Source of the DNA: CAIYQJ01 sp963717255
GTDB taxonomy: Bacteria > Chloroflexota > Limnocylindria > Limnocylindrales > CSP1-4
DNA length: 64,000 nucleotides
Assembly: GCA_963717255.1 (NCBI GenBank)
Contig: CAVQVT010000003.1
Location: 62,001 to 126,000, forward strand
Reading direction: 5' to 3'
The notes under the pieces are model-generated. The model saw only the letters and a list, made by a program, of their open reading frames with translations, had not been told where the DNA came from and searched no databases. The position numbers and the translations under genes are program-made. Of this stretch, positions 15,008 to 24,094 are shown piece by piece. Positions within the stretch are counted from its first letter, which is position 1; each line of letters starts with the position of its first letter.

Positions 15008-15352
15008 GTGGCTGCCGTGGGCGACGACGCGACGGGCCTCACGCAGCGCGAGCTGCTGATGGAGATGCGCGAGGACATCAAGGGCCTCAAGGCCACCGTG
15101 GACGCGATCGCGCGGGACCAGGCACTTGGGGTGGAGCGGCGCGCCAACATGCAGCGCAGCGCCGACAGCATCTTCGCCCGGCTCGACGGGCACGACCGGG
15201 ACCTCGACCGGATGCAGGCCTGGCAGAACCGCGCCGACGGTGCGCTGGTCCTCGCCCGCTGGGCTCTCGGCGCGTCGCTCGTCAGCCTGGTGGCCGTCGC
15301 GCTCCAGGTCCTCGCCACGGTCGGCCACGCCGTGAACGGAGGCATCCCGTGA
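15008..15352 (+). CDS. holin-like/XhlA-like coiled-coil membrane protein, module B
   Basis: From GTG 15008 this gives 114 residues, the same length and layout as the module A protein: variable head, coiled coil at about 11-82, one membrane helix at about 84-106. The central part is nearly the same as module A (for example Gln-Asn-Arg-Ala-Asp-Gly-Ala near residue 77) but the head, several helix residues and the last fifteen residues differ. Its TGA overlaps the GTG of the peptidase frame (GTGA at 15349-15352), which suggests an intact lysis-type operon order. GTG 15017 is an alternative start. Confidence 0.6.
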   Translation: MAAVGDDATGLTQRELLMEMREDIKGLKATVDAIARDQALGVERRANMQRSADSIFARLDGHDRDLDRMQAWQNRADGALVLARWALGASLVSLVAVALQVLATVGHAVNGGIP

Positions 15353-15367
15353 CCGACGACCACTCCA

Positions 15368-16347
<980 letters not shown>

Positions 16348-16480
16348 ACCGAGGTGCCCTGAGGCGACGCGGATGATACCACCTGCCGGCCGGACGGCCC
16401 ACGGACGGCCGTCCCGTCGGCCCGCCCGATGCCCCATACCGGCCCGTCCGAGGCCGCCCCGGCTGCTCTACGATGGCCCC

Positions 16481-18241
16481 ATGACCGATGAGATCGCGAT
16501 CGCAGCCACCACCACGGATCCCGCGGCGGCTCGACGCACGGACCTCGCGGCTCTGGCCGCCGAGGAATGGGACGTCGTCGTCGTCGGCGGCGGCGTCACC
16601 GGTGCGGGCATCCTCCTCGACGCCGTCTCCCGCGGCCTGCGCGCGGCGCTCATCGAGCAGACGGACATCGCGGCGGGGACCTCCAGCCGCTCCTCCCGCC
16701 TCATCCACGGCGGGCTCCGGTACCTCGAGCAGTTCCACATCGGGCTCGTGCGCGAGGCGCTCGCCGAGCGCGCCCGCCTCCTCGACCTCGCGCCGCACCT
16801 CGTCTCCCTCCGCCCGCTCGTCTTCCCGCTGTACGGCATGCCGTTCGTGACTCGCGGCTTCTACGGCGCCGGCATCGGCTTCTACGACGCGCTCGGGTCG
16901 GCCAGGCGGGGCGGGATCTCCCGCCACCTCGGCGTGAAGGCCACGCGCGAGCTGGTGCCCTCGATCAAGCCGGAGGGCCTGCGCGGCGCGATCGTCTATC
17001 ACGACGGGATGGAGGACGACGCCCGGTACGTGCTCGCCGTCGCCCGGACGGCGGCCGGGCTCGGCGGCCTCCCCGTCACCCGCGTCCGCGCCGACGGGCT
17101 CGTCCTGGAGGGTGGCCGCGCGGCAGGGATCGTCGCACACGACCTCGTCGGCGACGTGGAGATGCGCGTCCACGCGAAGCATGTGATCGACGCCACCGGC
17201 GTGTGGGCGGCGCGCGCGGACAGCCCCTTCGGCGGCGCCCGGATGGTGCCGAGCATGGGGTCGCACCTCGTCGTCCCGCGCGAGCGGATCCCGATGAAGC
17301 ACGGGATGGCGATCCGCGTCCCCGGCAAGGTGGCGTTCATCGTCCCGTGGCCGGACTTCTGGGTCATCGGGACGACGGACGCGCCGTACGAGGGCTCGCC
17401 CGACCGGCCGTCCGCGAGCCGGGCCGAGGTGGACAAGCTCCTCGACACGGTGAACACGGTCCTCGCGGTGGACCTCACGACCGACGACATCGTCGGCACC
17501 TTCGCCGGGCTCCGGCCCCTCGTCGGCGAGGCGCAGGACGGCGGCACGGTGAAGGTCTCGCGCGAGCACAAGGTGACGGTGGACCGCACGGGTCTCGTCC
17601 GGATCGGCGGTGGGAAGTACACGACATACCGGCTCATGGCCCGCGACGCGGTGGACGCCGCGCTCGGGCCGGTCGAGTCGAAGGAGCGCCCGTCGGCCAC
17701 CGCCGAGCTGCCCCTCGTGGGCGCGGCGTCGCGTGCGGTCCTCTCCAACCTCGCCGACCGGATCTCGAAGGACCACGGCCTCACCGCCGACCAGGCCACG
17801 CGATTGACGCAGCGCCACGGCACCGAGGCCATGGCGGTCGTGGAGCTCGGACGGCGGCGGGACCTCCTCCGCCCGCTCCTCGCGGACCGGCCGTTCCTGG
17901 AGGCCGAGGTGGTCTGGGCGGTGCACCGGGAGCTGGCGCTCTCGCTCGACGACGTCCTCGCCCGCCGGTTCCGACTCGCGACCGAGATGCGGGACCGCGG
18001 CGCGTCGATCCTCCCGCGCGTCGCGGACCTCGTGGGCGACGAGCTGGGATGGGACGCGGCGCGGCGCGCACGCGAGATCGAGGAGTATCTCGAGACGGCG
18101 CGGCGCGAGTACGGCGTCCCGGGCATCGAGGGCGAGGCCGGGATGCCGGTGGCCGTGGCCGCCGAGGCATTCGTCGATCCCGAGCCCGCTACCGTTTCCG
18201 AGCCGGCCGCTTCTCTCGAGCCGGCCACCGCGGAGGCCTGA
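16481..18241 (+). CDS. glpD: FAD-dependent glycerol-3-phosphate dehydrogenase
   Basis: A 586-residue flavoprotein that oxidises sn-glycerol-3-phosphate to dihydroxyacetone phosphate at the membrane and passes electrons to quinone. The FAD-binding motif Gly-Gly-Gly-Val-Thr-Gly-Ala-Gly is at residues 36-43, followed by Gly-Thr-Ser-Ser-Arg-Ser-Ser and His-Gly-Gly-Leu-Arg-Tyr-Leu-Glu, all classic for GlpD. A C-terminal helical domain follows, and the last 40 residues are an Ala/Glu/Pro tail of low complexity. The open frame runs far upstream across the tRNA; ATG 16481 is the first start compatible with the family. glpK follows after two bases, so the two form an operon. Confidence 0.95.
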   Translation: MTDEIAIAATTTDPAAARRTDLAALAAEEWDVVVVGGGVTGAGILLDAVSRGLRAALIEQTDIAAGTSSRSSRLIHGGLRYLEQFHIGLVREALAERARLLDLAPHLVSLRPLVFPLYGMPFVTRGFYGAGIGFYDALGSARRGGISRHLGVKATRELVPSIKPEGLRGAIVYHDGMEDDARYVLAVARTAAGLGGLPVTRVRADGLVLEGGRAAGIVAHDLVGDVEMRVHAKHVIDATGVWAARADSPFGGARMVPSMGSHLVVPRERIPMKHGMAIRVPGKVAFIVPWPDFWVIGTTDAPYEGSPDRPSASRAEVDKLLDTVNTVLAVDLTTDDIVGTFAGLRPLVGEAQDGGTVKVSREHKVTVDRTGLVRIGGGKYTTYRLMARDAVDAALGPVESKERPSATAELPLVGAASRAVLSNLADRISKDHGLTADQATRLTQRHGTEAMAVVELGRRRDLLRPLLADRPFLEAEVVWAVHRELALSLDDVLARRFRLATEMRDRGASILPRVADLVGDELGWDAARRAREIEEYLETARREYGVPGIEGEAGMPVAVAAEAFVDPEPATVSEPAASLEPATAEA

Positions 18242-18243
18242 CC

Positions 18244-19749
18244 GTGGCGCGGACCCACGTCCTCGCGCTCGACCAGGGGACCACGTCCTCGCGCGCGATC
18301 GTCTTCGACGAGGCCGGGCTCCCGTTCTCGTCCGCGCAGCACGAGTTTCCGCAGGTCTTCCCCTCGCCCGGGCACGTGACCCACGACCCGGAGGCCATCT
18401 GGGCGTCGCAGCTGCGCTCGGCGCGGGAGGCGCTCGCGGCGGCGGACCTCCGCACCGGCGACCTCGCCGCGATCGGGATCACGAACCAGCGCGAGACGGT
18501 CGTCGTCTGGGAGCGCGCCACCGGACGGCCCGTCGCGGACGCGATCGTCTGGCAGAGCCGGATCACGGCGCCCGCCGTGGACCGCCTGCGCGCCGACGGC
18601 CACGAGCCGCTCTTCCGCGAGCGGACGGGACTGCCCCTGGACGCCTACTTCTCCGGCCCCAAGATCGCGCACATCCTCGATGCCGAGCCCGGCCTCCGGG
18701 CGCGCGCCGAGCGCGGCGAGCTTGCCGCCGGGACGATCGACTCGTTCCTCATCTGGCGGCTCACCGGCGGCCGCATCCATGTGACAGACGTCTCCAACGC
18801 GAGCCGGACGCTCCTCTTCGACATCCACCGGCTCGCGTGGGACGACGACCTCTGCAGGATCGCGGGCGTGCCCCGCGCCGTCCTCCCCGAGGTCCGCGCC
18901 TCGTCCGAGGTGTACGGCGAGACGGACGCCTCGATCCTGGGCGCCCCGGTCCCCATCGCGTCGGCGATCGGCGACCAGCAGGGCGCGCTCTTCGGCCAGG
19001 GGTGCCTCACCGCCGGCCGGGCGAAGAACACGTACGGCACCGGCGCGTTCCTCCTTCTCAACACCGGCGAGAAGCCGATCGTGTCGAAGAACGGACTCCT
19101 CTCCACGGTCGGGTGGCGACTCGGGCCGGACGGTCCGGTCTCGTACGCGCTCGAGGGCGCGGTCTTCATCGCCGGCGCCGCGGTCCAGTGGTTCCGGGAC
19201 GGCCTCCGCGCCATCGAGCGCGCCGGCGACATCGAGATCCTGGCCGAGGAGGTGGACGACACGCAGGGCGTCTACCTGGTGCCCGCGTTCGTCGGACTCG
19301 GGGCTCCGTACTGGGACGCCTCCGCGCGGGGGACGATCGTTGGCCTGACGCGCGGGACGACCCTCGCGCATCTCGCACGGGCGACGATCGACTCGATCGC
19401 CTACCAGGTCTTCGACGTCCTCGAGGCGATGGAGGCCGACGCGGGCGAGCGGCTCGACGTGGTCCGCGTGGACGGCGGGGCGGCCGTGAACGACCGGCTC
19501 CTCCAGCTCCAGGCGGACCTCATCGGCGTGCCCGTGGAGCGCCCGGTCGTGACCGAGACGACGGCGCTCGGGGCGGCTCTCCTCGCGGGGATCGCCACGG
19601 GTGTCTGGCGGGACGCGAGCGAGGCCACGTCCACCTGGCGGCTGGACCGGCGCTTCGAACCGCGGATGCCGGCCGAGGAGCGGGCGCGCCGGATGCAGGG
19701 ATGGCGGCGCGCGGTCGAGCGCTCGCGGGGCTGGGCCAGCGAGGACTGA
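18244..19749 (+). CDS. glpK: glycerol kinase
   Basis: A 501-residue FGGY-family kinase that phosphorylates glycerol with ATP to give the substrate of GlpD. The N-terminal phosphate-1 motif Leu-Asp-Gln-Gly-Thr-Thr-Ser-Ser-Arg lies at residues 8-16, and Asn-Gln-Arg-Glu-Thr (near 84), Gly-Asp-Gln-Gln-Gly-Ala-Leu-Phe-Gly and the C-terminal Gly-Ala-Ala-Val-Asn/adenosine loops match GlpK. The GTG start directly follows the glpD stop (two bases), indicating coupling. No GlpF facilitator is in the window; glycerol may enter by diffusion or another pore. Confidence 0.95.
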   Translation: MARTHVLALDQGTTSSRAIVFDEAGLPFSSAQHEFPQVFPSPGHVTHDPEAIWASQLRSAREALAAADLRTGDLAAIGITNQRETVVVWERATGRPVADAIVWQSRITAPAVDRLRADGHEPLFRERTGLPLDAYFSGPKIAHILDAEPGLRARAERGELAAGTIDSFLIWRLTGGRIHVTDVSNASRTLLFDIHRLAWDDDLCRIAGVPRAVLPEVRASSEVYGETDASILGAPVPIASAIGDQQGALFGQGCLTAGRAKNTYGTGAFLLLNTGEKPIVSKNGLLSTVGWRLGPDGPVSYALEGAVFIAGAAVQWFRDGLRAIERAGDIEILAEEVDDTQGVYLVPAFVGLGAPYWDASARGTIVGLTRGTTLAHLARATIDSIAYQVFDVLEAMEADAGERLDVVRVDGGAAVNDRLLQLQADLIGVPVERPVVTETTALGAALLAGIATGVWRDASEATSTWRLDRRFEPRMPAEERARRMQGWRRAVERSRGWASED

Positions 19750-19776
19750 CCGGCCAGCGGTCCGGGAGACCGCGAC

Positions 19777-19800
19777 GGGCGCCGTGAGAGAGCGGCGCCC
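19777..19800. terminator. bidirectional hairpin between glpK and ABC permease
   Basis: GGGCGCCG at 19777-19784 pairs perfectly with CGGCGCCC at 19793-19800 across an eight-base loop. It lies between converging genes and can end both transcripts, though no T-run follows on either strand. Confidence 0.55.
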
Positions 19801-19805
19801 CGCGG

Positions 19806-20711
19806 CTACCCCTTGGTCGACCCCAGGGTGAGGCCGCTGATGAACTGCTTCTGGGCGGCGAAGAACACGATCATCGTGGGCAAGGCGACGATGATCGCAC
19901 CGGCCGCGATCAGGTTGTTGTCCACGAAGAAGTTGCCTTTGAGGTTGTTCAGCGCCGACGTGATCGGCATGCGCTCTCCGCTCTTCATGAGCAGGAGGGC
20001 CCAGAAGAAGTCGTTGTAGATCCAGGTCGTCTCGAGCACGACGAGCGCGGCGAACGCCGGCCGCACGAGCGGCATGATCACCCTGCTGTAGATCTGGAAC
20101 ACGCTGGCGCCGTCGACGACCGCGGCTTCCACCATCTCCTGGGGCAGCGTCTTCATGTAGTTGCTGAGCACGAAGGTGCAGAAGCCCAGCTGGAAGGCGA
20201 CGTGGATCGCGATCACGCCGAAGTACTGGTCGTACCACAGGCCGTTGTCGCTCAGCAGGGGCGGGAGCGGCAGCAGCAGGAACATCCGGAACAGGGGCGT
20301 GATGATGACCTGCTGGGGCAGCAGGTTACCTGCCGTGAAGACCATCAGGAAGAGCAGGTTGAGCCGCCAGCTGTAGCGCGACAGGACGAACGCCGCCATC
20401 GAGGCGAGGAGCAAGGTCAGGAAGACGGCCGGCACGACGACGATGACCGTGTTGAGGAAGTACGACGGGAGACGCCCATCGGTGAAGGCCTTCACGTAGT
20501 TGTCCAGGTTGTACGCCCCGCCGACCGAGACGTATCCCAGCCGGGCCGTATCGACATACGGTCGGAGCGAGGTGTACAGGGCGTAGACGAGCGGGAAGAG
20601 CCAGACCAGGGCCATCGTGAACAGGAAGAAGTGCAGCGCGACCCGACTCCATCGGATCCCGGTCTTCTTCTTGACGTATGTGTTCGCGATCTCCGGGCTC
20701 GCGGCGGTCAT
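19806..20711 (-). CDS. carbohydrate ABC transporter permease (MalG type)
   Basis: A 301-residue inner-membrane permease with six predicted helices. The cytoplasmic EAA loop, Glu-Met-Val-Glu-Ala-Ala-Val-Val-Asp-Gly-Ala followed by Ile-Met-Pro-Leu, marks it as the second permease of a CUT1-type sugar importer, and Thr-Ser-Leu-Arg-Pro in the first periplasmic loop is typical of MalG-like proteins. Its start overlaps the end of the MalF-type gene by four bases. The ATPase is not in the window; CUT1 systems often share MsiK-type ATPases encoded elsewhere. Substrate is not shown by sequence, but the neighbouring galT points to a galactose-containing sugar. Confidence 0.9.
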   Translation of the reverse strand: MTAASPEIANTYVKKKTGIRWSRVALHFFLFTMALVWLFPLVYALYTSLRPYVDTARLGYVSVGGAYNLDNYVKAFTDGRLPSYFLNTVIVVVPAVFLTLLLASMAAFVLSRYSWRLNLLFLMVFTAGNLLPQQVIITPLFRMFLLLPLPPLLSDNGLWYDQYFGVIAIHVAFQLGFCTFVLSNYMKTLPQEMVEAAVVDGASVFQIYSRVIMPLVRPAFAALVVLETTWIYNDFFWALLLMKSGERMPITSALNNLKGNFFVDNNLIAAGAIIVALPTMIVFFAAQKQFISGLTLGSTKG

Positions 20712-21673
20712 CGGGCCTCCTCGCGCAGCGTCCGTGAGAGATAGACGATGATCGGGCCGACGGCGACCACGAGCAGGACGACGGCGATGGCCGAGCCGAA
20801 CCCGATCCGGCTCGCCTCGCCGATGATGTTGTTCGTGACCAGGACCGAGAGCAGCTCGAGGCCGTTGAGACCGCGGTTGATGATGAACGCGAGATCGAAG
20901 GCCCGGAGCGACTCGATGACCGTGATCACGAGGACGACGATGTTGATCGGCCGCATGACCGGGAACACGACCCGGAAGAACGTCTGGGTCTCCGTGGCGC
21001 CGTCGACCTTGGCTGCCTCACGGAGCGTCGGATCGACGCCCTTCAGTCCCGCGAGGTACAGGATCATCACGTAGCCCACCTGGCGCCAGCTCGCGAAGAT
21101 GAGGATGGCCCACAGGTTCAGGCTGGAGTTCCCGAGCCAGTCGACGGGCTTCACCCCGAACGACGCGAGGACCCCGTTGATCAGGCCCTGGTCGGTCGAG
21201 AGGAAGAGCTGGGCGATGAACCCGATGATGGCCAGCGAGAGGACGACCGGCAGGTAGAGGGCGCCCTGGTAGAACCGGGTGCCGCGGATCTCCTTGTCGA
21301 GGAGCACCGCGAAGAAGATCCCCAGCGGCGTCGCGATGAGCATGAAGACCCCGAGCCAGATGAGGTTGTGCTGGATCGCCGGCCAGAACGGCGGGTACGT
21401 GGTGACCAGCACCCGGTAGTTGTCGATCCCGACGAACTTGATCCGGTCGAGCCCGCCGATCCCATTCCAGCTGGTGAACGACAGGACGATCGAGGCGAAG
21501 GTCGGGACCCAGACCAGGAAGATGTGGACGAACGCGGGGATCCCGAGCAGGAGCGCGAGGATCCACTTGTCGCGGCGCGTCAGGAGGAGGCTGCGGCCCT
21601 TCTGCTTGGAAGCGGCCGCAGCCCCGACCCCGGAAGGGGTCGGGGCTGCGGATCCGGAGACGTCGGACGTCAC
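20708..21673 (-). CDS. sugar ABC transporter permease (MalF type)
   Basis: A 321-residue permease with a 30-residue basic N terminus and six predicted membrane helices. Pro-Ala-Phe-Val-His-Ile-Phe-Leu in helix one, Trp-Asn-Gly-Ile-Gly-Gly in the first loop and the EAA motif Arg-Glu-Ala-Ala-Lys-Val-Asp-Gly-Ala-Thr with Val-Phe-Pro-Val-Met-Arg-Pro are characteristic of UgpA/MalF-like CUT1 subunits. It lies 32 bases downstream of the binding-protein gene and overlaps the MalG-type gene, giving the usual order binding protein, permease, permease. Confidence 0.9.
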   Translation of the reverse strand: MTSDVSGSAAPTPSGVGAAAASKQKGRSLLLTRRDKWILALLLGIPAFVHIFLVWVPTFASIVLSFTSWNGIGGLDRIKFVGIDNYRVLVTTYPPFWPAIQHNLIWLGVFMLIATPLGIFFAVLLDKEIRGTRFYQGALYLPVVLSLAIIGFIAQLFLSTDQGLINGVLASFGVKPVDWLGNSSLNLWAILIFASWRQVGYVMILYLAGLKGVDPTLREAAKVDGATETQTFFRVVFPVMRPINIVVLVITVIESLRAFDLAFIINRGLNGLELLSVLVTNNIIGEASRIGFGSAIAVVLLVVAVGPIIVYLSRTLREEAR

Positions 21674-21705
21674 GGCGTTCGATCCGTTCGCTGTGGGTCA
21701 GCGGA

Positions 21706-23079
21706 TCACTGCGGGGGAAGGGAGTCGTAGACGCCCTGGATCTTGGCCGTGTAGGCGGCCAGGTCCTGGGACGGGTTCTTGATGAAGTCCTGGAGCAGCG
21801 TCTGCATGCCTTGCGCCCCGGCGAAGTCGGAGCGTGTATCGCGGTCGAGGAACTGGGCGACACCACCGGACGCTCCGATGATCTCGGCCATCTTCATCTG
21901 CTGCGGGGTGAACGAGCTCGTGTCGGTGACCGTCGCCGCCGGGATCTGGCTCTGGTCCTTTCCGAGGAAGGCCAGCTGCGCCTCGGGCGTCGCGAAGCAC
22001 GCGAGCATCGCCTCGGCGGCCGGAAGGTTCTTCGGAGCCTTGCTCAGGATCCACGCGTCGACGGGGGCGTCGATGCCCATCTCGCTGTCCCACTCGGTGC
22101 CCAGGGTCGGGAACGGGAAGAAATCGACGTCAGCCAGGTTCTCCGGGGCCACCTGCTGGGACGCGAACGTGCCCAGGAAGTACATCGCCGCCTTGTTGTT
22201 GGCCCACGCCTGGGCGGCTTCCTGCCAGGTCCGTCCCAACGGATCGGGCTGGGTATAGGTCAGGAGCTCGGCCCACTTCTTGAAGACGGCCTGGACCTTC
22301 GGGTCGGTCCACTTCTCGTTGCCGGCCAGGAGGTCCAGGTGGAACTTGTTGCCGTTGAGGCGCATGTTCAGGATGTCGAACGTGCCCATGGCCGGCCAGC
22401 CGTCCTTGTCGCCGAAGGCGAGCGGGATGAGGCCATCGGCCTGCATCTTCTGGGCGAGGGCGACGAACTCGTCCCACGTCTTGGGGACCGTGTAGCCCTT
22501 CTCCTGGAAGAGGCTCTTCCGGTAGAGGACGACCCACGGATAGGAGACGATCGGCACCGCGTACTTCATGCCGTCGTCACCCTGGGAGGCCTTGGCCATG
22601 CCTTCCGTGTAGTTCGCGGCGATCGTCTGCCAGACGTCGTCGATCGGCGTCAGCAGGCCGTTGCGGGCCGGGAACCGGAGGCGCTCACCCGTGAACCACT
22701 TCACGATGTCCTCGGGCGTGCCCTGCATGAACGTGTTGAACTGGTCCTGGAAGTCATTGTGATTCGTGATCGAGACCGGGGCGGTGACCCCGGTCTTCGC
22801 GGTGCAGTAGTCGACCATCGCCTTGACGGAGGCGGCCGGCACCGGCTCGTGTTCGTTCGAGCGGATGGTCGTCGCGCCCAGGGCGGCCTGGGACTCCGCC
22901 GGGGCCTGGGTCGCCGCGGCCTGGGACTCCGCCGGGGCCTGGGTCGCCGCGGCCTGGGACTCCGCCGGGGCCTGGGTCGCGGGGGCCGGCGACGCGCCGC
23001 TGCTGCAGGCCGAGACGACCAGCGCGACCGCGGCGAGCGCGACCAGACCCCTCCCGAGCCGGGGCTTCGACATGGACAT
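21706..23079 (-). CDS. extracellular sugar-binding lipoprotein
   Basis: A 457-residue family 1 solute-binding protein. The N terminus is a lipoprotein signal with the lipobox ending in Ser-Ala-Cys at about residue 25, so the protein would be tethered outside the membrane. A linker with three near-perfect eleven-residue repeats (Gln-Ala-Pro-Ala-Glu-Ser-Gln-Ala-Ala-Ala-Thr) follows, then the two-lobed binding domain from about residue 70, with Trp-Asp-Glu-Phe-Val-Ala-Leu-Ala near the middle and a late Phe-Leu-Gly-Lys-Asp-Gln-Ser. It delivers sugar to the two permeases downstream. A promoter on the minus strand is visible at 23134-23163, overlapping the region that controls the divergent DeoR gene. 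Confidence 0.9.
   Translation of the reverse strand: MSMSKPRLGRGLVALAAVALVVSACSSGASPAPATQAPAESQAAATQAPAESQAAATQAPAESQAALGATTIRSNEHEPVPAASVKAMVDYCTAKTGVTAPVSITNHNDFQDQFNTFMQGTPEDIVKWFTGERLRFPARNGLLTPIDDVWQTIAANYTEGMAKASQGDDGMKYAVPIVSYPWVVLYRKSLFQEKGYTVPKTWDEFVALAQKMQADGLIPLAFGDKDGWPAMGTFDILNMRLNGNKFHLDLLAGNEKWTDPKVQAVFKKWAELLTYTQPDPLGRTWQEAAQAWANNKAAMYFLGTFASQQVAPENLADVDFFPFPTLGTEWDSEMGIDAPVDAWILSKAPKNLPAAEAMLACFATPEAQLAFLGKDQSQIPAATVTDTSSFTPQQMKMAEIIGASGGVAQFLDRDTRSDFAGAQGMQTLLQDFIKNPSQDLAAYTAKIQGVYDSLPPQ
22885..22980 (-). repeat. 33-base tandem repeat in binding-protein linker
   Basis: Three in-frame copies of a 33-base unit begin at 22885, 22918 and 22951 and encode the eleven-residue linker repeats. 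Copy number can change without loss of frame, so linker length may vary between strains. Confidence 0.85.
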
Positions 23080-23133
23080 GTGAACCCTCCTCTGGTCAGT
23101 CGGGCTTCAACAGAAACCGACATGAACCACTCG

Positions 23134-23223
23134 ATTGTCACGGCCGGGATCGGGCCGTGTCAAGCCCCGGTTGGTCCTTTTCGTGCTTTCGACGTTGACC
23201 TGTGTCGGAATCTGGAGCAATCT
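23134..23223. promoter_or_regulatory. divergent promoters with DeoR-type operator
   Basis: For the binding-protein operon (minus strand): TTGACA at 23163-23158, 18-base spacer, GACAAT at 23139-23134. For the DeoR gene (plus strand): TTGACC at 23195-23200, 17-base spacer, CAATCT at 23218-23223. Between them TTTTCGTGCTTTCG at 23178-23191 has the doubled TTTCG typical of DeoR-family operators, well placed to block both promoters. Confidence 0.55.
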
Positions 23224-23293
23224 GTTGGACGGCCGGTCGGCCGAGCCTGAGCGATGCAGGCTCCGGGGACGGCCGGCGGGGGAGATCGACGGA

Positions 23294-24094
23294 GTGCTCG
23301 CGAGGCAACGCCAAGCCTACATCCTCGACCGCGTCCGGGAGGACGGGGCCGTGAAGGTCGCCGATCTCGTCCGGGAGCTCGGCGTCTCTGACATGACCGT
23401 CCGGCGCGACCTCGAGGCCCTCCAGATCCTGGGCCTCCTCGAGAAGGTCCACGGCGGCGCGACGACGGCTTCCGAGGGCACGCTGTTCGAACCGGGGTTC
23501 GCGGTCAAGTCGGCCCTTCAGGAACGGGAGAAGGCCGCCATCGCGGCCGCGGCCGCGCGCCTGGTCGAGCCGGGCAGCGCCATCGCGCTGTCCGCCGGCA
23601 CGACGACGCACGCCCTCGCCCGCCGGCTGACCGAGGTCCCCGGGCTGACGATCGTCACGAACTCGGTGCCCGTCGCGGACGTCATGTACCGAGCCGGGAG
23701 GCCGGACCAGACGATCATCCTCACCGGCGGCGTCCGCACCCCGTCGGATGCCCTGGTGGGCCCGTTCGCCGTCGCCGCCCTCCGGACCGTGCACCTGGAC
23801 CAGGTCTTCATGGGCGTGCACGGGATGGAGACGAAGACCGGGTTCACCACGCCGAACATCCTCGAGGCCGAGACCGACCGCGCGCTGGTCGAGGCCGGCC
23901 GCCGGCTGATCGTGCTCGCCGACCACACCAAGTGGGGGGTGATCGGGATCAGCTCGTTCGCGCGGCTCGACCAGGCGGACATCCTCATCACCGACGCCGG
24001 GCTGGCGCCGGACGCCCGCGCCGAGCTCTCGTCGCACGTCAAGGAGCTCGTCCTGGTCGACTCGACGGGCGCGACGATCGCGGAGGTGGCGTGA
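23294..24094 (+). CDS. DeoR/GlpR-family sugar-responsive repressor
   Basis: From GTG 23294, about nine bases after GGGGGAG, this encodes 266 residues. The N-terminal DeoR HTH is complete: Gln-Arg-Gln-Ala-Tyr-Ile-Leu, Val-Lys-Val-Ala-Asp-Leu-Val, Val-Ser-Asp-Met-Thr-Val-Arg-Arg-Asp-Leu (about 35-44). The C-terminal sugar-phosphate binding domain shows Ser-Ala-Gly-Thr-Thr-Thr, Thr-Asn-Ser-Val-Pro-Val-Ala, Leu-Thr-Gly-Gly-Val and Ala-Asp-His-Thr-Lys-Trp-Gly. It probably senses a phosphorylated sugar and controls the divergent ABC genes and its own operon with galT. Its stop overlaps the galT GTG (GTGA). The upstream frame to 23135 includes its promoter and is not coding. Confidence 0.92.
   Translation: MLARQRQAYILDRVREDGAVKVADLVRELGVSDMTVRRDLEALQILGLLEKVHGGATTASEGTLFEPGFAVKSALQEREKAAIAAAAARLVEPGSAIALSAGTTTHALARRLTEVPGLTIVTNSVPVADVMYRAGRPDQTIILTGGVRTPSDALVGPFAVAALRTVHLDQVFMGVHGMETKTGFTTPNILEAETDRALVEAGRRLIVLADHTKWGVIGISSFARLDQADILITDAGLAPDARAELSSHVKELVLVDSTGATIAEVA

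Noticed and set aside
16999..20238. A 1079-codon open frame on the minus strand opposite glpD-glpK, and a 1060-codon frame on the plus strand there.
   Set aside because: They arise from the strong third-position GC bias. glpD, glpK and the ABC permease give clear family matches in other frames, and the long frames are Arg/Pro/Gly-rich without motifs. Only the glpK part of the plus-strand frame is real.
22885..22980. Regular 33-base repeats considered as a CRISPR array.
   Set aside because: The units are directly adjacent without unique spacers and encode in-frame linker repeats; no cas gene is present.
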